Assembly (NCBI GenBank): GCA_902784615.1
Contig: CACZVN010000019.1
Location: 1-44,151 of the forward strand
DNA: 44,151 nt
From: an uncultured Prevotellaceae bacterium
Lineage (GTDB): Bacteria > Bacteroidota > Bacteroidia > Bacteroidales > Bacteroidaceae
Reading direction: 5' to 3'
In this document: positions 14,624 through 23,064 of the stretch, one piece after another
Layout: every line of letters starts with the position of its first letter
Position numbering within the stretch: the stretch's first letter is position 1
Translations under genes and position numbers: made by a program
Notes under the pieces: generated by a model
Database searches by the model: none
The model's input: only the letters and a program-made list of their open reading frames with translations
Told to the model about the DNA's origin: nothing

Positions 14624-16282
14624 TTATTTTTCGGCAACTTTTTTTCTGACAATCTTATAAAGACGTTCAGCCTTCTTCTCCAAGATGCCCTTGGGAACCA
14701 GTTCATCCATAAAATAATAGGTGCCCCAATAGTTGGGTGCAGAGAGGATATAGGCATCCCCGTCGAGGAAGTCTGAAGACAGACTGTCGATATAATTAAT
14801 GATCCGTTGATTGTCTGTGATAGGACTATCCAATACGATACGCCAGAAATGGAGGTCGCGCTGCGGATTGGAGAGCGTGAACCTGTAGGTCTCTGGCATA
14901 TTCTCCAACTGCTTGAAATGATAGTTTTCCGCCATATACTCAAAGGAGATAGGAGCCGACGAACCATATTCCAGCGTCAGGATGTTCGAGGTGGGCACCG
15001 TGTCGATGAAGGCTTTCTGCTGCTCCCGCCACTCGCCCGTCATCTGTTTATACAGATGGATATACCAGGAATAGAACAGATGACCCGTCAGCAGCATGTT
15101 CTCATCACCCGTCGCCAGTTCGTAGCCTGCGCCAAGTCCTACAGAGTAAAACGTGTCTCCCCGCTCCGTCTCATAGAAAGGCACTACAACACCGGCCTTG
15201 GTCAACGGATTCTCATAGATCCATGGCATTTTCAGATTACCCTTCCTCACGGAGACCACCATGAAGAGCAGAACCCCCACGATGGCAGCCCATTTCAGTA
15301 CAGGACGGTGACGTAATACCTCCACCAGCCACATCAGCGCACGGACACCGGCAATGATGACGAAAGGTGCTATATAGAGGAAATGCTTCGAGGCATTGCC
15401 AAATGAAGCGAAGATATAATGTGTCAGCAGGATGGGGAACAGCACCAGGAACAGTTCCTTCCAATACTTCCTGACCACCATGACACCCACACCAAGGGGC
15501 AACAGCACCACATAAGCCAGAGAATAGAAGCCCAAGATGGCGGCAAACCGCTCTGAGACCGTGATAATCCCGCTCCACTTCTGATAGGCACCAAACGTGT
15601 TCAGGGCTTCAGCATTCATCAGCCAGAAGAAGAAAAGGCACACGACAATCACTGTCACACCATAGACTGCCGAGATACCAATAGCCCGTTTCCACGACTT
15701 CCCGTCAAAGATCATCAACGGTAGGATGGCTGGATAGATGGTGACGACATCTATCCTGAACAGGACAGCCAGACATAAAAGCAGACCCGTCAGCCAATAC
15801 CGATCCTTGCTGAGCAGGACCATGGCCCAGACAAAACAGGCTGCTGCGGGAATGGCCGTATTGGCATACATCGCGATGGCATACATCTCCGGAAGGAGCA
15901 TGGCAGCTATCAGGATCCATGTCTTCGAGGCCTGCGTGATATGGCGGGCAAACGAGATACATCCTAACAGGAAAACCAGACTGAATACTGCCGACAGAAA
16001 ACAATATATCTGTTCGCAGGTGAAAAACGGCAGCACATGTTTCAGGGCAACGAGCAGTACCGTCATCAGCGGCTGCATCCTATACTCGTAGGAATAGACT
16101 GGAGGCAGCGACCAGCCCTCGCGATACATCACATCACAACCGAGGGTGATCTCCTGACCGTCGAACTCATAACACCGCAGAGGGAATATGCCGATACACA
16201 TCCACAGGACAAAAAGTGTCAATAAGACGGAATAAGGATTCTTCTTGACGAATGTCCAGGCTGTCGTAAATACTTGATTCAT
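14624..16282 (-). CDS. Polytopic membrane protein, GT-C glycosyltransferase-like
   Basis: 552 residues. The first 350 residues contain about ten hydrophobic segments; an early loop holds an acidic stretch after the first helix (CYEFDGQEITLGCDV), as in GT-C enzymes that use lipid-linked sugars. The C-terminal 190 residues are soluble, mixed alpha/beta and periplasmic in the likely topology. I do not recognise the exact family; a dolichyl-phosphate-mannose-like mannosyltransferase fold is the best guess. It follows mntP by 12 bp and is probably cotranscribed with it, although the two have no obvious shared job. Confidence 0.6.
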   Translation of the reverse strand: MNQVFTTAWTFVKKNPYSVLLTLFVLWMCIGIFPLRCYEFDGQEITLGCDVMYREGWSLPPVYSYEYRMQPLMTVLLVALKHVLPFFTCEQIYCFLSAVFSLVFLLGCISFARHITQASKTWILIAAMLLPEMYAIAMYANTAIPAAACFVWAMVLLSKDRYWLTGLLLCLAVLFRIDVVTIYPAILPLMIFDGKSWKRAIGISAVYGVTVIVVCLFFFWLMNAEALNTFGAYQKWSGIITVSERFAAILGFYSLAYVVLLPLGVGVMVVRKYWKELFLVLFPILLTHYIFASFGNASKHFLYIAPFVIIAGVRALMWLVEVLRHRPVLKWAAIVGVLLFMVVSVRKGNLKMPWIYENPLTKAGVVVPFYETERGDTFYSVGLGAGYELATGDENMLLTGHLFYSWYIHLYKQMTGEWREQQKAFIDTVPTSNILTLEYGSSAPISFEYMAENYHFKQLENMPETYRFTLSNPQRDLHFWRIVLDSPITDNQRIINYIDSLSSDFLDGDAYILSAPNYWGTYYFMDELVPKGILEKKAERLYKIVRKKVAEK

Positions 16283-16294
16283 GATGATTGTCTT

Positions 16295-16894
16295 TTATGA
16301 AATTCCTAACAAATGGGTCACCAGGATCTTCACACCAATGACCACTAAAATGATACCACCCAGCAGTTCCGGTTTCAGACGGCGCGTGATACTCTTACCA
16401 AAACGAGTTCCCAGGAGATAGCCGAGGATGCTGAAGAGGAAAGAGACAACACCGATGATGATTAGGGGGATCGTCAACTGGGACAGGTGATGATAACCGG
16501 TACAGGCAAAGGAGATGCCAATGGCCAAGGCGTCGATGCTCGTGGCAACTGCCAACAACAACTGCGTATGAAGGCGTTGCGGATCAAACGTGTGTTTCTG
16601 CTCTTCCTCAAACGACTCCTTGATCATCTTACCACCGATAAAGGCCAGTAGCGCAAAGGCTATCCAGTGGTCGATGGACTCCAGATGTTCACTGAAACGA
16701 CTGGTGGCAAACCATCCAATCAGCGGCATCAAGGCCTGAAAGAGTCCAAAGAGGAAAGCCAGTCGGAAAACCCCGAGGCCCTCTCTGGAAAAAAGGGGGA
16801 ACCTATTGGACAGAATGACGCCACTGACGATGGAGACCGTAAAGCAATCCATGGCCAATGCGACAGCCAACAACCAGATATCCAGAAGGTTCAT
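16295..16894 (-). CDS. mntP: Manganese efflux pump MntP
   Basis: 199 residues, six hydrophobic segments. The two family repeats with membrane aspartates are clear: ALAMDCFTVSI (residues 13-23) and ATSIDALAIGISFA. A polar central loop (EEEQKHTFDPQ) separates the halves. It exports Mn2+ from the cytoplasm. The predicted leader is about 30 nt, too short for the yybP-ykoY manganese riboswitch often found before this gene, so control must be by other means or absent. Confidence 0.9.
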   Translation of the reverse strand: MNLLDIWLLAVALAMDCFTVSIVSGVILSNRFPLFSREGLGVFRLAFLFGLFQALMPLIGWFATSRFSEHLESIDHWIAFALLAFIGGKMIKESFEEEQKHTFDPQRLHTQLLLAVATSIDALAIGISFACTGYHHLSQLTIPLIIIGVVSFLFSILGYLLGTRFGKSITRRLKPELLGGIILVVIGVKILVTHLLGIS

Positions 16895-16929
16895 ATCCTA
16901 TTATCTTGTCTATTTCTTACACTTTGGCT

Positions 16930-16938
16930 GCAAAATAA
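16930..16938 (-). promoter_or_regulatory. Promoter of mntP
   Basis: The minus strand reads TTATTTTGC at 16930-16938, 35 bp upstream of the mntP ATG. One base differs from the TAnnTTTGC consensus. Confidence 0.5.
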
Positions 16939-16970
16939 CAACTTTTTTTTGAGATAACCAAATTTTTCCG

Positions 16971-16979
16971 TATCTTTGC
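16971..16979 (+). promoter_or_regulatory. Promoter of the GH36 gene
   Basis: TATCTTTGC at 16971-16979 is a consensus -7 box, 33 bp before the chosen ATG at 17013. Confidence 0.7.
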
Positions 16980-17012
16980 AGCAGTATTACATTAATGACT
17001 AAAGGCAATTTT

Positions 17013-19202
17013 ATGAAGAAACTTTTCTTTTTTGCGTTACTCACGGCCTGTGCCCAGACAGCCATGGCCGAACAGGTAACGGTCGAGACTAGGAACACCA
17101 CCATGGTGCTCAACGTGGATAAGGGGAAACAACCCCAATACGTGTATTACGGTGCCCGTCTGAGTGAGACAGAACTGCAACACCTGCAGGGATCTGCTGT
17201 TTTCGGACGTATGGACGCCTACCCTGCCTACGGCATGAACTGTCCGGCTGAGGCAGCCCTCGCCATGACGCATGCTGACGGCAACATGTCAACAGAACTC
17301 CTGGCCACTGGTTCTGTCACTTATGAGGGTATAATTACCCGTATCTGGATGAAGGACCCTGTGTATCCCATCACCGTGGCCCTCTGTTACATGCCTCGCA
17401 TAGAGGAGGATATCATCGAGACCTGGACGGAGATCCAGAACGGTGAGGCCAAGCCCGTCACGCTGACGCAGTTTGCCTCCATCTGTCTGCCCATTCGTCG
17501 CGGCGATGTGTGGCTCTCACACTTCTACGGCTCATGGGCCAACGAGGCCCGTCTCGTGGAGGAGCCCATCCTGCCCGGTGAGAAGGTCATCAAAAATAAA
17601 GACGGTACGCGCAACTCGCATACCGATCATGCCGAGGTGATGTTCTCCCTCGACGGCAAGGGCCGTGAGAACGGCGGCGACGTCATTGGTGCCGCCCTCT
17701 GCTACTCTGGCAACTTCCAGTTGAAGATCGACACCGACGATACCGAGTTCCACTATTTCTTTGCAGGCATCAATCCTGACAACTCCGAATATCACCTGAA
17801 GAAGGGCGAGTATTTTGTTACGCCGAAGGTAGCGCTGAGTTTCTCGAAGTGCGGTCTCTCTGGTGTCTCACGCAATTTCCACAAGTGGGGTCGTAAGTAT
17901 ATGCTTGCCCATGGCGACAAGGAGCGTAAGATCCTGCTCAACTCGTGGGAGGGCGTCTATTTCGACATCAACCAGCAGGGCATGGACCAGATGATGGGCG
18001 ACATCGCCTCGATGGGCGGAGAACTCTTCGTGATGGACGACGGTTGGTTTGGCGATAAGTATCCGCGTAAGGTGGATAACTCCTCACTCGGCGACTGGGT
18101 GGTGGATAAGAACAAACTGCCTGAAGGTATCGAGGGTCTGCTGCGCGATGCCAAGAAGCATGGCATCAAGTTCGGCATCTGGATCGAGCCCGAGATGGCC
18201 AACACCGTCAGTGAACTTTACGAGGCTCATCCCGACTGGATCGTCAAGGCACCCAAGCGCGAGCCCGTCTTAGGTCGTGGCGGCACGCAGGTGGTGCTTG
18301 ACATGTCGAACCCCAAGGTGCAGGACTTCGTCTTTTCGATTGTCGATAACCTCATGACCAAGTATCCTGAGATCGACTATATCAAGTGGGACGCCAACAT
18401 GCCCATCCTGAACCACGGTTCGCAGTACCTGACGATGAACGACCAGAGCCACCTCAATATCGAATATCACCGTGGTCTGGAGAAGACCTGCCAGCGCGTC
18501 CGTGAGAAATATCCCGACCTCACCATCCAGGCCTGTGCCTCTGGTGGCGGACGCGCCAACTGGGGTGTGCTGCCCTACTTCGATGAGTTCTGGGTTTCTG
18601 ACAATACCGATGCCCTCCAGCGCATCTACATGCAGTGGGGCACCTCTTATTTCTTCCCTGCCATCGCCATGGCCTCGCATATCTCTGCCACGCCAAACCA
18701 CACCGTCTTCCGCACCACAGCCATGAAGTACCGTATCGACGTGGCCATGAGCGGACGCCTGGGCATGGAGATCCAGCCCAAGAACATGACGGATGACGAG
18801 AAGGCCCTCTGCCGCAATGCCATCAAGGAGTACAAGCAGATCCGTCCCATCGTGCAGTTCGGCGACCTCTACCGTCTCGTATCACCTTACGACAAGAAGG
18901 GTCTTGCCTCGCTGATGTATGTCGATGAGACCAAGACAAAGAGCGTCTTCTTCTGGTGGAAGACCGAGTCGTTCCAGAACGAGCACCTGCCCCGTGTCAA
19001 GATGGCCGGTCTCGATGCCAACAAGATGTATAAGGTACACGAACTGAACCGCATCGACCTGAAGCCGATGGATGTCGAGGGCAAGTCGTTCTCTGGTGCC
19101 TACCTGATGAACCACGGTTTGGAGATGCCTTATCGCAACGAGCCAGAGCACTCGAAGAAGAACGACTGGAGCAGCCGCGTCCTTCTCCTCGAAGCCGAAT
19201 AA
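17013..19202 (+). CDS. GH36 alpha-galactosidase, secreted
   Basis: 729 residues. The ATG at 17013 is preferred to one at 16995 because it has AAAGG upstream and opens a signal peptide (MKKLFFFALLTACAQTAMA). The enzyme hydrolyses terminal alpha-1,6-galactose in raffinose-type sugars and galactomannan. Family motifs: an N-terminal beta-sandwich to about residue 300, then the barrel with VMDDGWFG, GIWIEPEMAN, the nucleophile Asp in YIKWDAN, ACASGGGRANWG and the acid/base Asp in WVSDNTDA. Length is normal for the family. The gene stands alone between mntP and the two-sensor locus and ends in a strong terminator. Confidence 0.92.
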   Translation: MKKLFFFALLTACAQTAMAEQVTVETRNTTMVLNVDKGKQPQYVYYGARLSETELQHLQGSAVFGRMDAYPAYGMNCPAEAALAMTHADGNMSTELLATGSVTYEGIITRIWMKDPVYPITVALCYMPRIEEDIIETWTEIQNGEAKPVTLTQFASICLPIRRGDVWLSHFYGSWANEARLVEEPILPGEKVIKNKDGTRNSHTDHAEVMFSLDGKGRENGGDVIGAALCYSGNFQLKIDTDDTEFHYFFAGINPDNSEYHLKKGEYFVTPKVALSFSKCGLSGVSRNFHKWGRKYMLAHGDKERKILLNSWEGVYFDINQQGMDQMMGDIASMGGELFVMDDGWFGDKYPRKVDNSSLGDWVVDKNKLPEGIEGLLRDAKKHGIKFGIWIEPEMANTVSELYEAHPDWIVKAPKREPVLGRGGTQVVLDMSNPKVQDFVFSIVDNLMTKYPEIDYIKWDANMPILNHGSQYLTMNDQSHLNIEYHRGLEKTCQRVREKYPDLTIQACASGGGRANWGVLPYFDEFWVSDNTDALQRIYMQWGTSYFFPAIAMASHISATPNHTVFRTTAMKYRIDVAMSGRLGMEIQPKNMTDDEKALCRNAIKEYKQIRPIVQFGDLYRLVSPYDKKGLASLMYVDETKTKSVFFWWKTESFQNEHLPRVKMAGLDANKMYKVHELNRIDLKPMDVEGKSFSGAYLMNHGLEMPYRNEPEHSKKNDWSSRVLLLEAE

Positions 19203-19228
19203 GAAAACTCCCTACGGGGAGTTTTCTT
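19201..19228 (+). terminator. Rho-independent terminator of the GH36 gene
   Basis: AAGAAAACTCCC (19201-19212), tetraloop TACG and GGGAGTTTTCTT (19217-19228) form a perfect 12-bp stem with a very stable loop and a T-rich 3' arm. It overlaps the end of the stop codon and can also serve the converging kinase gene. Confidence 0.9.
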
Positions 19229-19237
19229 TGTAGGATA

Positions 19238-21148
19238 TCAATTGATGGGTAGTTCGATGATGAAGCGGCAACCCAGATGATAACTGGTGTCAAGCCTCAG
19301 GTCACCACGAAGACTGGTGACATGGCGCTTGGCCAAAGGGAGGCCGAGTCCAAGGCCATCAGAGAGATCGTTGGCCTTGGTAAAGGGTTCAAACAGACGG
19401 TTAATATCCTCTATTGGGATACCGGGCCCCGTATCCTCAAAGACGTAACGAACCTTTGACCCTGCTTCTGATACACGCAGTGAGATGTTCTTCCCGTCAG
19501 AATACTTGGCTGAATTGTAGAGGATCTCCCTGATACTCCGCACGATGTAAACATGACTGGAGTAGATACAGAAAGAGTCTGGTAGCGTCGTTTCAAAGGA
19601 TATGTGAAGGTCTGGAAAGTGCTCAAGAGTACCGGCAATGCTTTCGAGGGCCACCTCATTGCACGGCACTTCCTCGTCTCTTTTTGTGTAAAGTTCCTCC
19701 GTAGTGCCTCTGGCCGAACTGTCGAAAAGCATGAGGGTCATACGATCGAGTGTCATCGCATTATGATACATCAGGCCCGTAATGCTCTTTACCTCCTCTT
19801 TTGACAAGACGCTGATGCTCTCACGCAACACTTGTGCAAAGCCCATGATGATATTCAAAGGCGTACGTATCTGGTGCGACACGTTTTGGATAAACAGGGA
19901 CTTCTGTCTGTCGGCCTCCTTGGCCAGTTCGCTGATACGGACCAACTCCTCGTTACGCAACGAGGTCTCTTCGTTGATCTGCCTGATCTCGTTGACATGG
20001 CTACTCAGGGATTCCTGCATCGTGGCAAAACTGTTCTGAAGCCTGGCAACTACATCATGGTAACGACTTCTGGAAATCTGCTCGTCATAATGTCCTTCGG
20101 TAATACGTTGTAGTTTGTTGATTAGTTTATTCAAAGGACGTATAGCACGGGTTACCGTAATCCTGTTAAAGAAGAGGATCAGCAGCAGACCGATGATGAG
20201 GAGTGGGGCAATGATGTAGGTCAGACGATTATAGTTCTGGAGGATGCTACGTTCTGGACAGACAAGTGCAAGGCTCCATTTCGTGCCAGGCACTGGCTGA
20301 TAGCAGACCAGGCACGGCTTGCCATCAAAGACAACACTCATCGTACCCTTTTTCCCCATCGTCATCTCATGGCCCAAGGCAATGATGTCGGACTGTTTGC
20401 TGGGGTCAGCATCGCTGAAGATGCTATGGGTAAAGAGCTGTGTCGAGTCAGGATGTATGAAATAGCGGCCTTCCTCGCCTATCATCATGAAATAGGAATT
20501 AGGATAGGGCTTCACCTCTGAGATGACCTTGGAAAGGTGGATCAGCGAGAGGTCAGTGGAGATAACGCCAACAAACCGTTTGCTGTCATCGTACAAAGGT
20601 TTGCTATACGACGCGATCATACCGTCGAGGGTTACGGTCAGGGAGTCGCTTTCGTCATAATAGACCACCCAGCAGGGCTTGCCCAACAGGTGAGGCGTCT
20701 TATACCACACCTTCTCAAAGTATTCGTACTCCTCCTCGATGACCGTGGTAATCGTGTCCTGCTCCCTGACGGTATAGACAGAGAAATAGCGGCCATATTG
20801 GGGGAAGACATTGGGCTCGGTGCTTATGGAACAGCCGTCGATGTTACCATTCAGTGCGACGATGGATCTCGAGAAAGCCAACAGGGAGTCTGGCTGCAGG
20901 TTCTCTATGATCTCCCAGGCGTTGGCCTCCGTAGCCGTCTCCACCGTGTTCATATAACGGCTGATCTGGTGCATCGTCGTGCTAAGCACACTGTTGGCAC
21001 GTTCTGTGGCTTCCTGCTTGATGTTATTTCTCGACTGGACAAACAGGATACCCAACGACACTACGAAGATCGGCACAGCCATCAACAGGATCCCGAGGCT
21101 GAGCTTCAGGGAAAGTGACTGTCGGATATGTGTCATGATACTACGCAT
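19238..21148 (-). CDS. Membrane sensor histidine kinase with Cache and HAMP domains
   Basis: 636 residues. A membrane helix at 19-37, a large periplasmic Cache-type domain (about 40-305), a second helix at 310-328, a HAMP segment (330-385) and a coiled coil lead to the kinase core. The core is complete: H-box NVSHQIRTPLN with His425, N-box REILYNSAKYS with Asn545, G1 EDTGPGIP, F-box LFEPF and G2 GLGLGLP. It should sense an extracytoplasmic ligand and autophosphorylate. No response regulator lies in the window. It begins 11 bp after a gene encoding a sensor of the same architecture that lacks the catalytic parts, so the two are probably coexpressed and may form a mixed complex. Confidence 0.9.
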   Translation of the reverse strand: MRSIMTHIRQSLSLKLSLGILLMAVPIFVVSLGILFVQSRNNIKQEATERANSVLSTTMHQISRYMNTVETATEANAWEIIENLQPDSLLAFSRSIVALNGNIDGCSISTEPNVFPQYGRYFSVYTVREQDTITTVIEEEYEYFEKVWYKTPHLLGKPCWVVYYDESDSLTVTLDGMIASYSKPLYDDSKRFVGVISTDLSLIHLSKVISEVKPYPNSYFMMIGEEGRYFIHPDSTQLFTHSIFSDADPSKQSDIIALGHEMTMGKKGTMSVVFDGKPCLVCYQPVPGTKWSLALVCPERSILQNYNRLTYIIAPLLIIGLLLILFFNRITVTRAIRPLNKLINKLQRITEGHYDEQISRSRYHDVVARLQNSFATMQESLSSHVNEIRQINEETSLRNEELVRISELAKEADRQKSLFIQNVSHQIRTPLNIIMGFAQVLRESISVLSKEEVKSITGLMYHNAMTLDRMTLMLFDSSARGTTEELYTKRDEEVPCNEVALESIAGTLEHFPDLHISFETTLPDSFCIYSSHVYIVRSIREILYNSAKYSDGKNISLRVSEAGSKVRYVFEDTGPGIPIEDINRLFEPFTKANDLSDGLGLGLPLAKRHVTSLRGDLRLDTSYHLGCRFIIELPIN

Positions 21149-21159
21149 CTGGGTACTGT

Positions 21160-22569
21160 CTATATGGGTTTCTTTTCCGAGTCTGCAATCAACTGGTTCA
21201 GCAAAGAGGTGATCTTCTCACCCTGACGCTGTATCTCATCGACCAACATACCAGTAACATCTTCCGTCAGACTACTATAATGGTTATTGATGGTCTTGAC
21301 ATTGGAGAAGATGACACTGACGGGGGAGGTCATCTGATTCGTCATGTTATACAGGAAGTTGGTCTTCATGCGATCGGCCTCCTGCGCCTGCTCATAGGTC
21401 GCCTGAAGTTCTTCTCCTCGTTCCCGAAGGGTTGTTGTCAACTGGTTCATCTCATCTACATGGGTAGAAAGCGACTTCTGCATCTGTTGGAAGTGATTCT
21501 GCAGGCGCCCCACTTCATCCTTCTGGCGACTGTCAGGAATCGTCTCTTCATAATAACCATCAGCGATACTTTGTGCATATACCGCCAACTGGCGTAATGG
21601 CAAGAGCTGGTGATGGACAAAGGCACGACAGAGAACCAATAACAGGAGTAATCCGACAACGGCTATCAGCAATACCAGATACAAGAGACGGTTGTAATCG
21701 CCAAAGATATCGTTCTCTGGATAGACGACACCCACACTCCAGCCAAGTTTCTCCACAGAACGGCCTGGCACGACAGAGCGTTCGAAGGGCTTGTAGAAGA
21801 TATAAAAGTCCTCGTCCTGCATGCTGACGCGTTTGTAGCCTTTCTCTCCTGCCACCATGGCTTGTGCCGCCTTTTCCATGGAGGGTTCTATGCCCTTGCC
21901 GATCTGGGAAAAGACTTCCTGATACAACACCTTGCTGGTATCAGGATATACGATGAACGACCCGTTCTGACTCAGCAGCGTACTGAAGGAGTTGGGCGAA
22001 GGCTTGGTCTCCAGAACGATCTTCGACAACAAGGCCCGCGAGATATTGGAAGCCATCACACCCACTTTACGTTCTCCTGCATAGATAGGCAGACAGAAAG
22101 AGATTACGGATTCATCCTCCTTGGCATTGCTGTCTTGGGGTTCTATCCAGCAAGGCATACCTGTTTCCATGGCATGGGTGTACCATCTCTGCTGGCGATA
22201 GAGGTTACTGACACTGTCCTGACGGAAATCTGGTTCGAAGGCCATCACAGAACTGGTGATGTAAGGATTGGTCTCCACCACTTTCCGGCAATACTCATCC
22301 AACTTATCCGGCTGGTCAATATGGAATACGATCTTCCAGTAGATATTACCAGCAGACTGCTCCACGCTCAGCAGGATATTGTCGATATGCTGCACCGTAG
22401 CCTCCAGCGTCTGACCGGCCTTCAGCAAGGCCTCTTCCTTGACCGCTTTTCGTGAATAGCGGAACATGATGAAGAGCGCCACCATCAACAAGGCAGCCAA
22501 GGCGACAAGAATCCTTAAACTGAGTCTGAAGGATAAGGTTCTAGCGAAGAATTTGGTTAGTCGTAACAT
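21160..22569 (-). CDS. Cache-HAMP sensor with a dead, truncated kinase end
   Basis: 469 residues. Layout matches the neighbouring kinase: membrane helix 19-36, Cache-type domain to about 292, helix 297-314, HAMP (about 316-370), coiled coil. The dimerisation helix follows, but the H-box reads FLYNMTNQMTSPVSVI: Asn411 stands where the phospho-acceptor His should be. The protein stops about 45 residues later with no ATPase domain. The stop is clean and the remaining sequence is well kept, so this looks selected and not decayed. A receptor partner that modulates the intact kinase downstream is the likely role. Its promoter lies only about 8 nt before the ATG. Confidence 0.82.
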   Translation of the reverse strand: MLRLTKFFARTLSFRLSLRILVALAALLMVALFIMFRYSRKAVKEEALLKAGQTLEATVQHIDNILLSVEQSAGNIYWKIVFHIDQPDKLDEYCRKVVETNPYITSSVMAFEPDFRQDSVSNLYRQQRWYTHAMETGMPCWIEPQDSNAKEDESVISFCLPIYAGERKVGVMASNISRALLSKIVLETKPSPNSFSTLLSQNGSFIVYPDTSKVLYQEVFSQIGKGIEPSMEKAAQAMVAGEKGYKRVSMQDEDFYIFYKPFERSVVPGRSVEKLGWSVGVVYPENDIFGDYNRLLYLVLLIAVVGLLLLLVLCRAFVHHQLLPLRQLAVYAQSIADGYYEETIPDSRQKDEVGRLQNHFQQMQKSLSTHVDEMNQLTTTLRERGEELQATYEQAQEADRMKTNFLYNMTNQMTSPVSVIFSNVKTINNHYSSLTEDVTGMLVDEIQRQGEKITSLLNQLIADSEKKPI

Positions 22570-22576
22570 CTTGGGG

Positions 22577-22586
22577 ACAAAGATAA
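22577..22586 (-). promoter_or_regulatory. Promoter of the two-sensor operon
   Basis: The minus strand reads TTATCTTTGT at 22577-22586, with the ATG beginning at 22569. The expected leader is only a few nucleotides. Confidence 0.55.
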
Positions 22587-22632
22587 GAAAAAAATCTCAA
22601 TCTCCCCACAAAATAACAGTTTTTTGCACATA

Positions 22633-22662
22633 GGGCACAACGGGGCCAGGCCCGTTGTGCCC
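22633..22662. repeat. 12-bp stem-loop upstream of the sensor promoter
   Basis: GGGCACAACGGG (22633-22644) and CCCGTTGTGCCC (22651-22662) are a perfect inverted repeat with a 6-nt spacer. No T-run follows on either strand, so it is not a classical terminator. It lies about 50 bp upstream of the sensor promoter and could be an operator. Confidence 0.7.
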
Positions 22663-22701
22663 CGCGAAAAAAAGCAATAGGTTTTGAGAATTTGGCAGAG
22701 T

Positions 22702-22737
22702 CAGGATAAACCTAAAAACAAGTAGTTTCGCTATGGG
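22702..22737 (-). repeat. 36-bp interspersed box, copy B
   Basis: The reverse complement of this stretch agrees with 445-480 at 32 of 36 positions. It is separated by 17 bp from iteron array B, nearly the same distance as in island A (19 bp). Confidence 0.85.
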
Positions 22738-22754
22738 CACCAGCCCTTCTCGTG

Positions 22755-22817
22755 CGAAAAGGGGTACTTATTGAGAAATAAGTAGTCCTTATTGAAAATT
22801 AAGTAGCCCTTATTGGT
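22755..22817. repeat. Three tandem 21-bp iterons (array B)
   Basis: Units start at 22755, 22776 and 22797; CTTATTG recurs at 22767, 22788 and 22809, exactly 21 bp apart. The first unit carries AAAAGGGGTACTT like the first unit of array A, and the second reads AAATAAGTAGTCCTTATTG. The cores are near-palindromic, so the direction of the array is ambiguous. Confidence 0.8.
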
Positions 22818-22887
22818 TGAATTCTCTCGAGAATTGAAAGCATTCTGACACGCGCACATGCGTATTTAGTTGTCTTATCCACTTTTT

Positions 22888-22960
22888 AACCCACCTATCC
22901 CGCCTATCCCACACTAGAAGTAAGAAATCTTACGTGTGGGATAGGCGGGATGAGCGGGTT
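22888..22960. repeat. Long imperfect stem-loop
   Basis: The arms are 22888-22914 and 22934-22960. The inner 18 bp pair perfectly (right arm GTGTGGGATAGGCGGGAT), the outer 9 bp imperfectly. A further 5-bp stem GTAAG/CTTAC sits in the loop. The pyrimidine arm contains the near repeat CCTATCCCGCCTATCCC. No T-tract follows. It may be another mobile or folded element. Confidence 0.75.
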
Positions 22961-23064
22961 GTTTTTGGCTTATACCTACTACCGTGCGCGCGAGAGAACT
23001 CATTGAGTGCTCGAGCTTGCTCGCTTGCTACCGAAGGGACGCAAAGAATCGGCCCTAGTGTGCC

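Larger units (their letters stand above)
22570..23064. other. Gene-free repeat island B
   Basis: This 495-bp gap between the start of the sensor operon and the end of the 14-gene run contains, left to right, the sensor promoter, a 12-bp stem-loop, the second copy of the 36-bp box (inverted), iteron array B and a long stem-loop. The last 100 bp has GC-alternating CGTGCGCGCG and repeated GCTCG/GCTTGC, similar in composition to island A. No convincing gene or RNA promoter was seen in it. Confidence 0.7.

Noticed and set aside
16895-16938. yybP-ykoY manganese riboswitch before mntP
   Set aside because: The predicted leader is about 30 nt, too short for this RNA.
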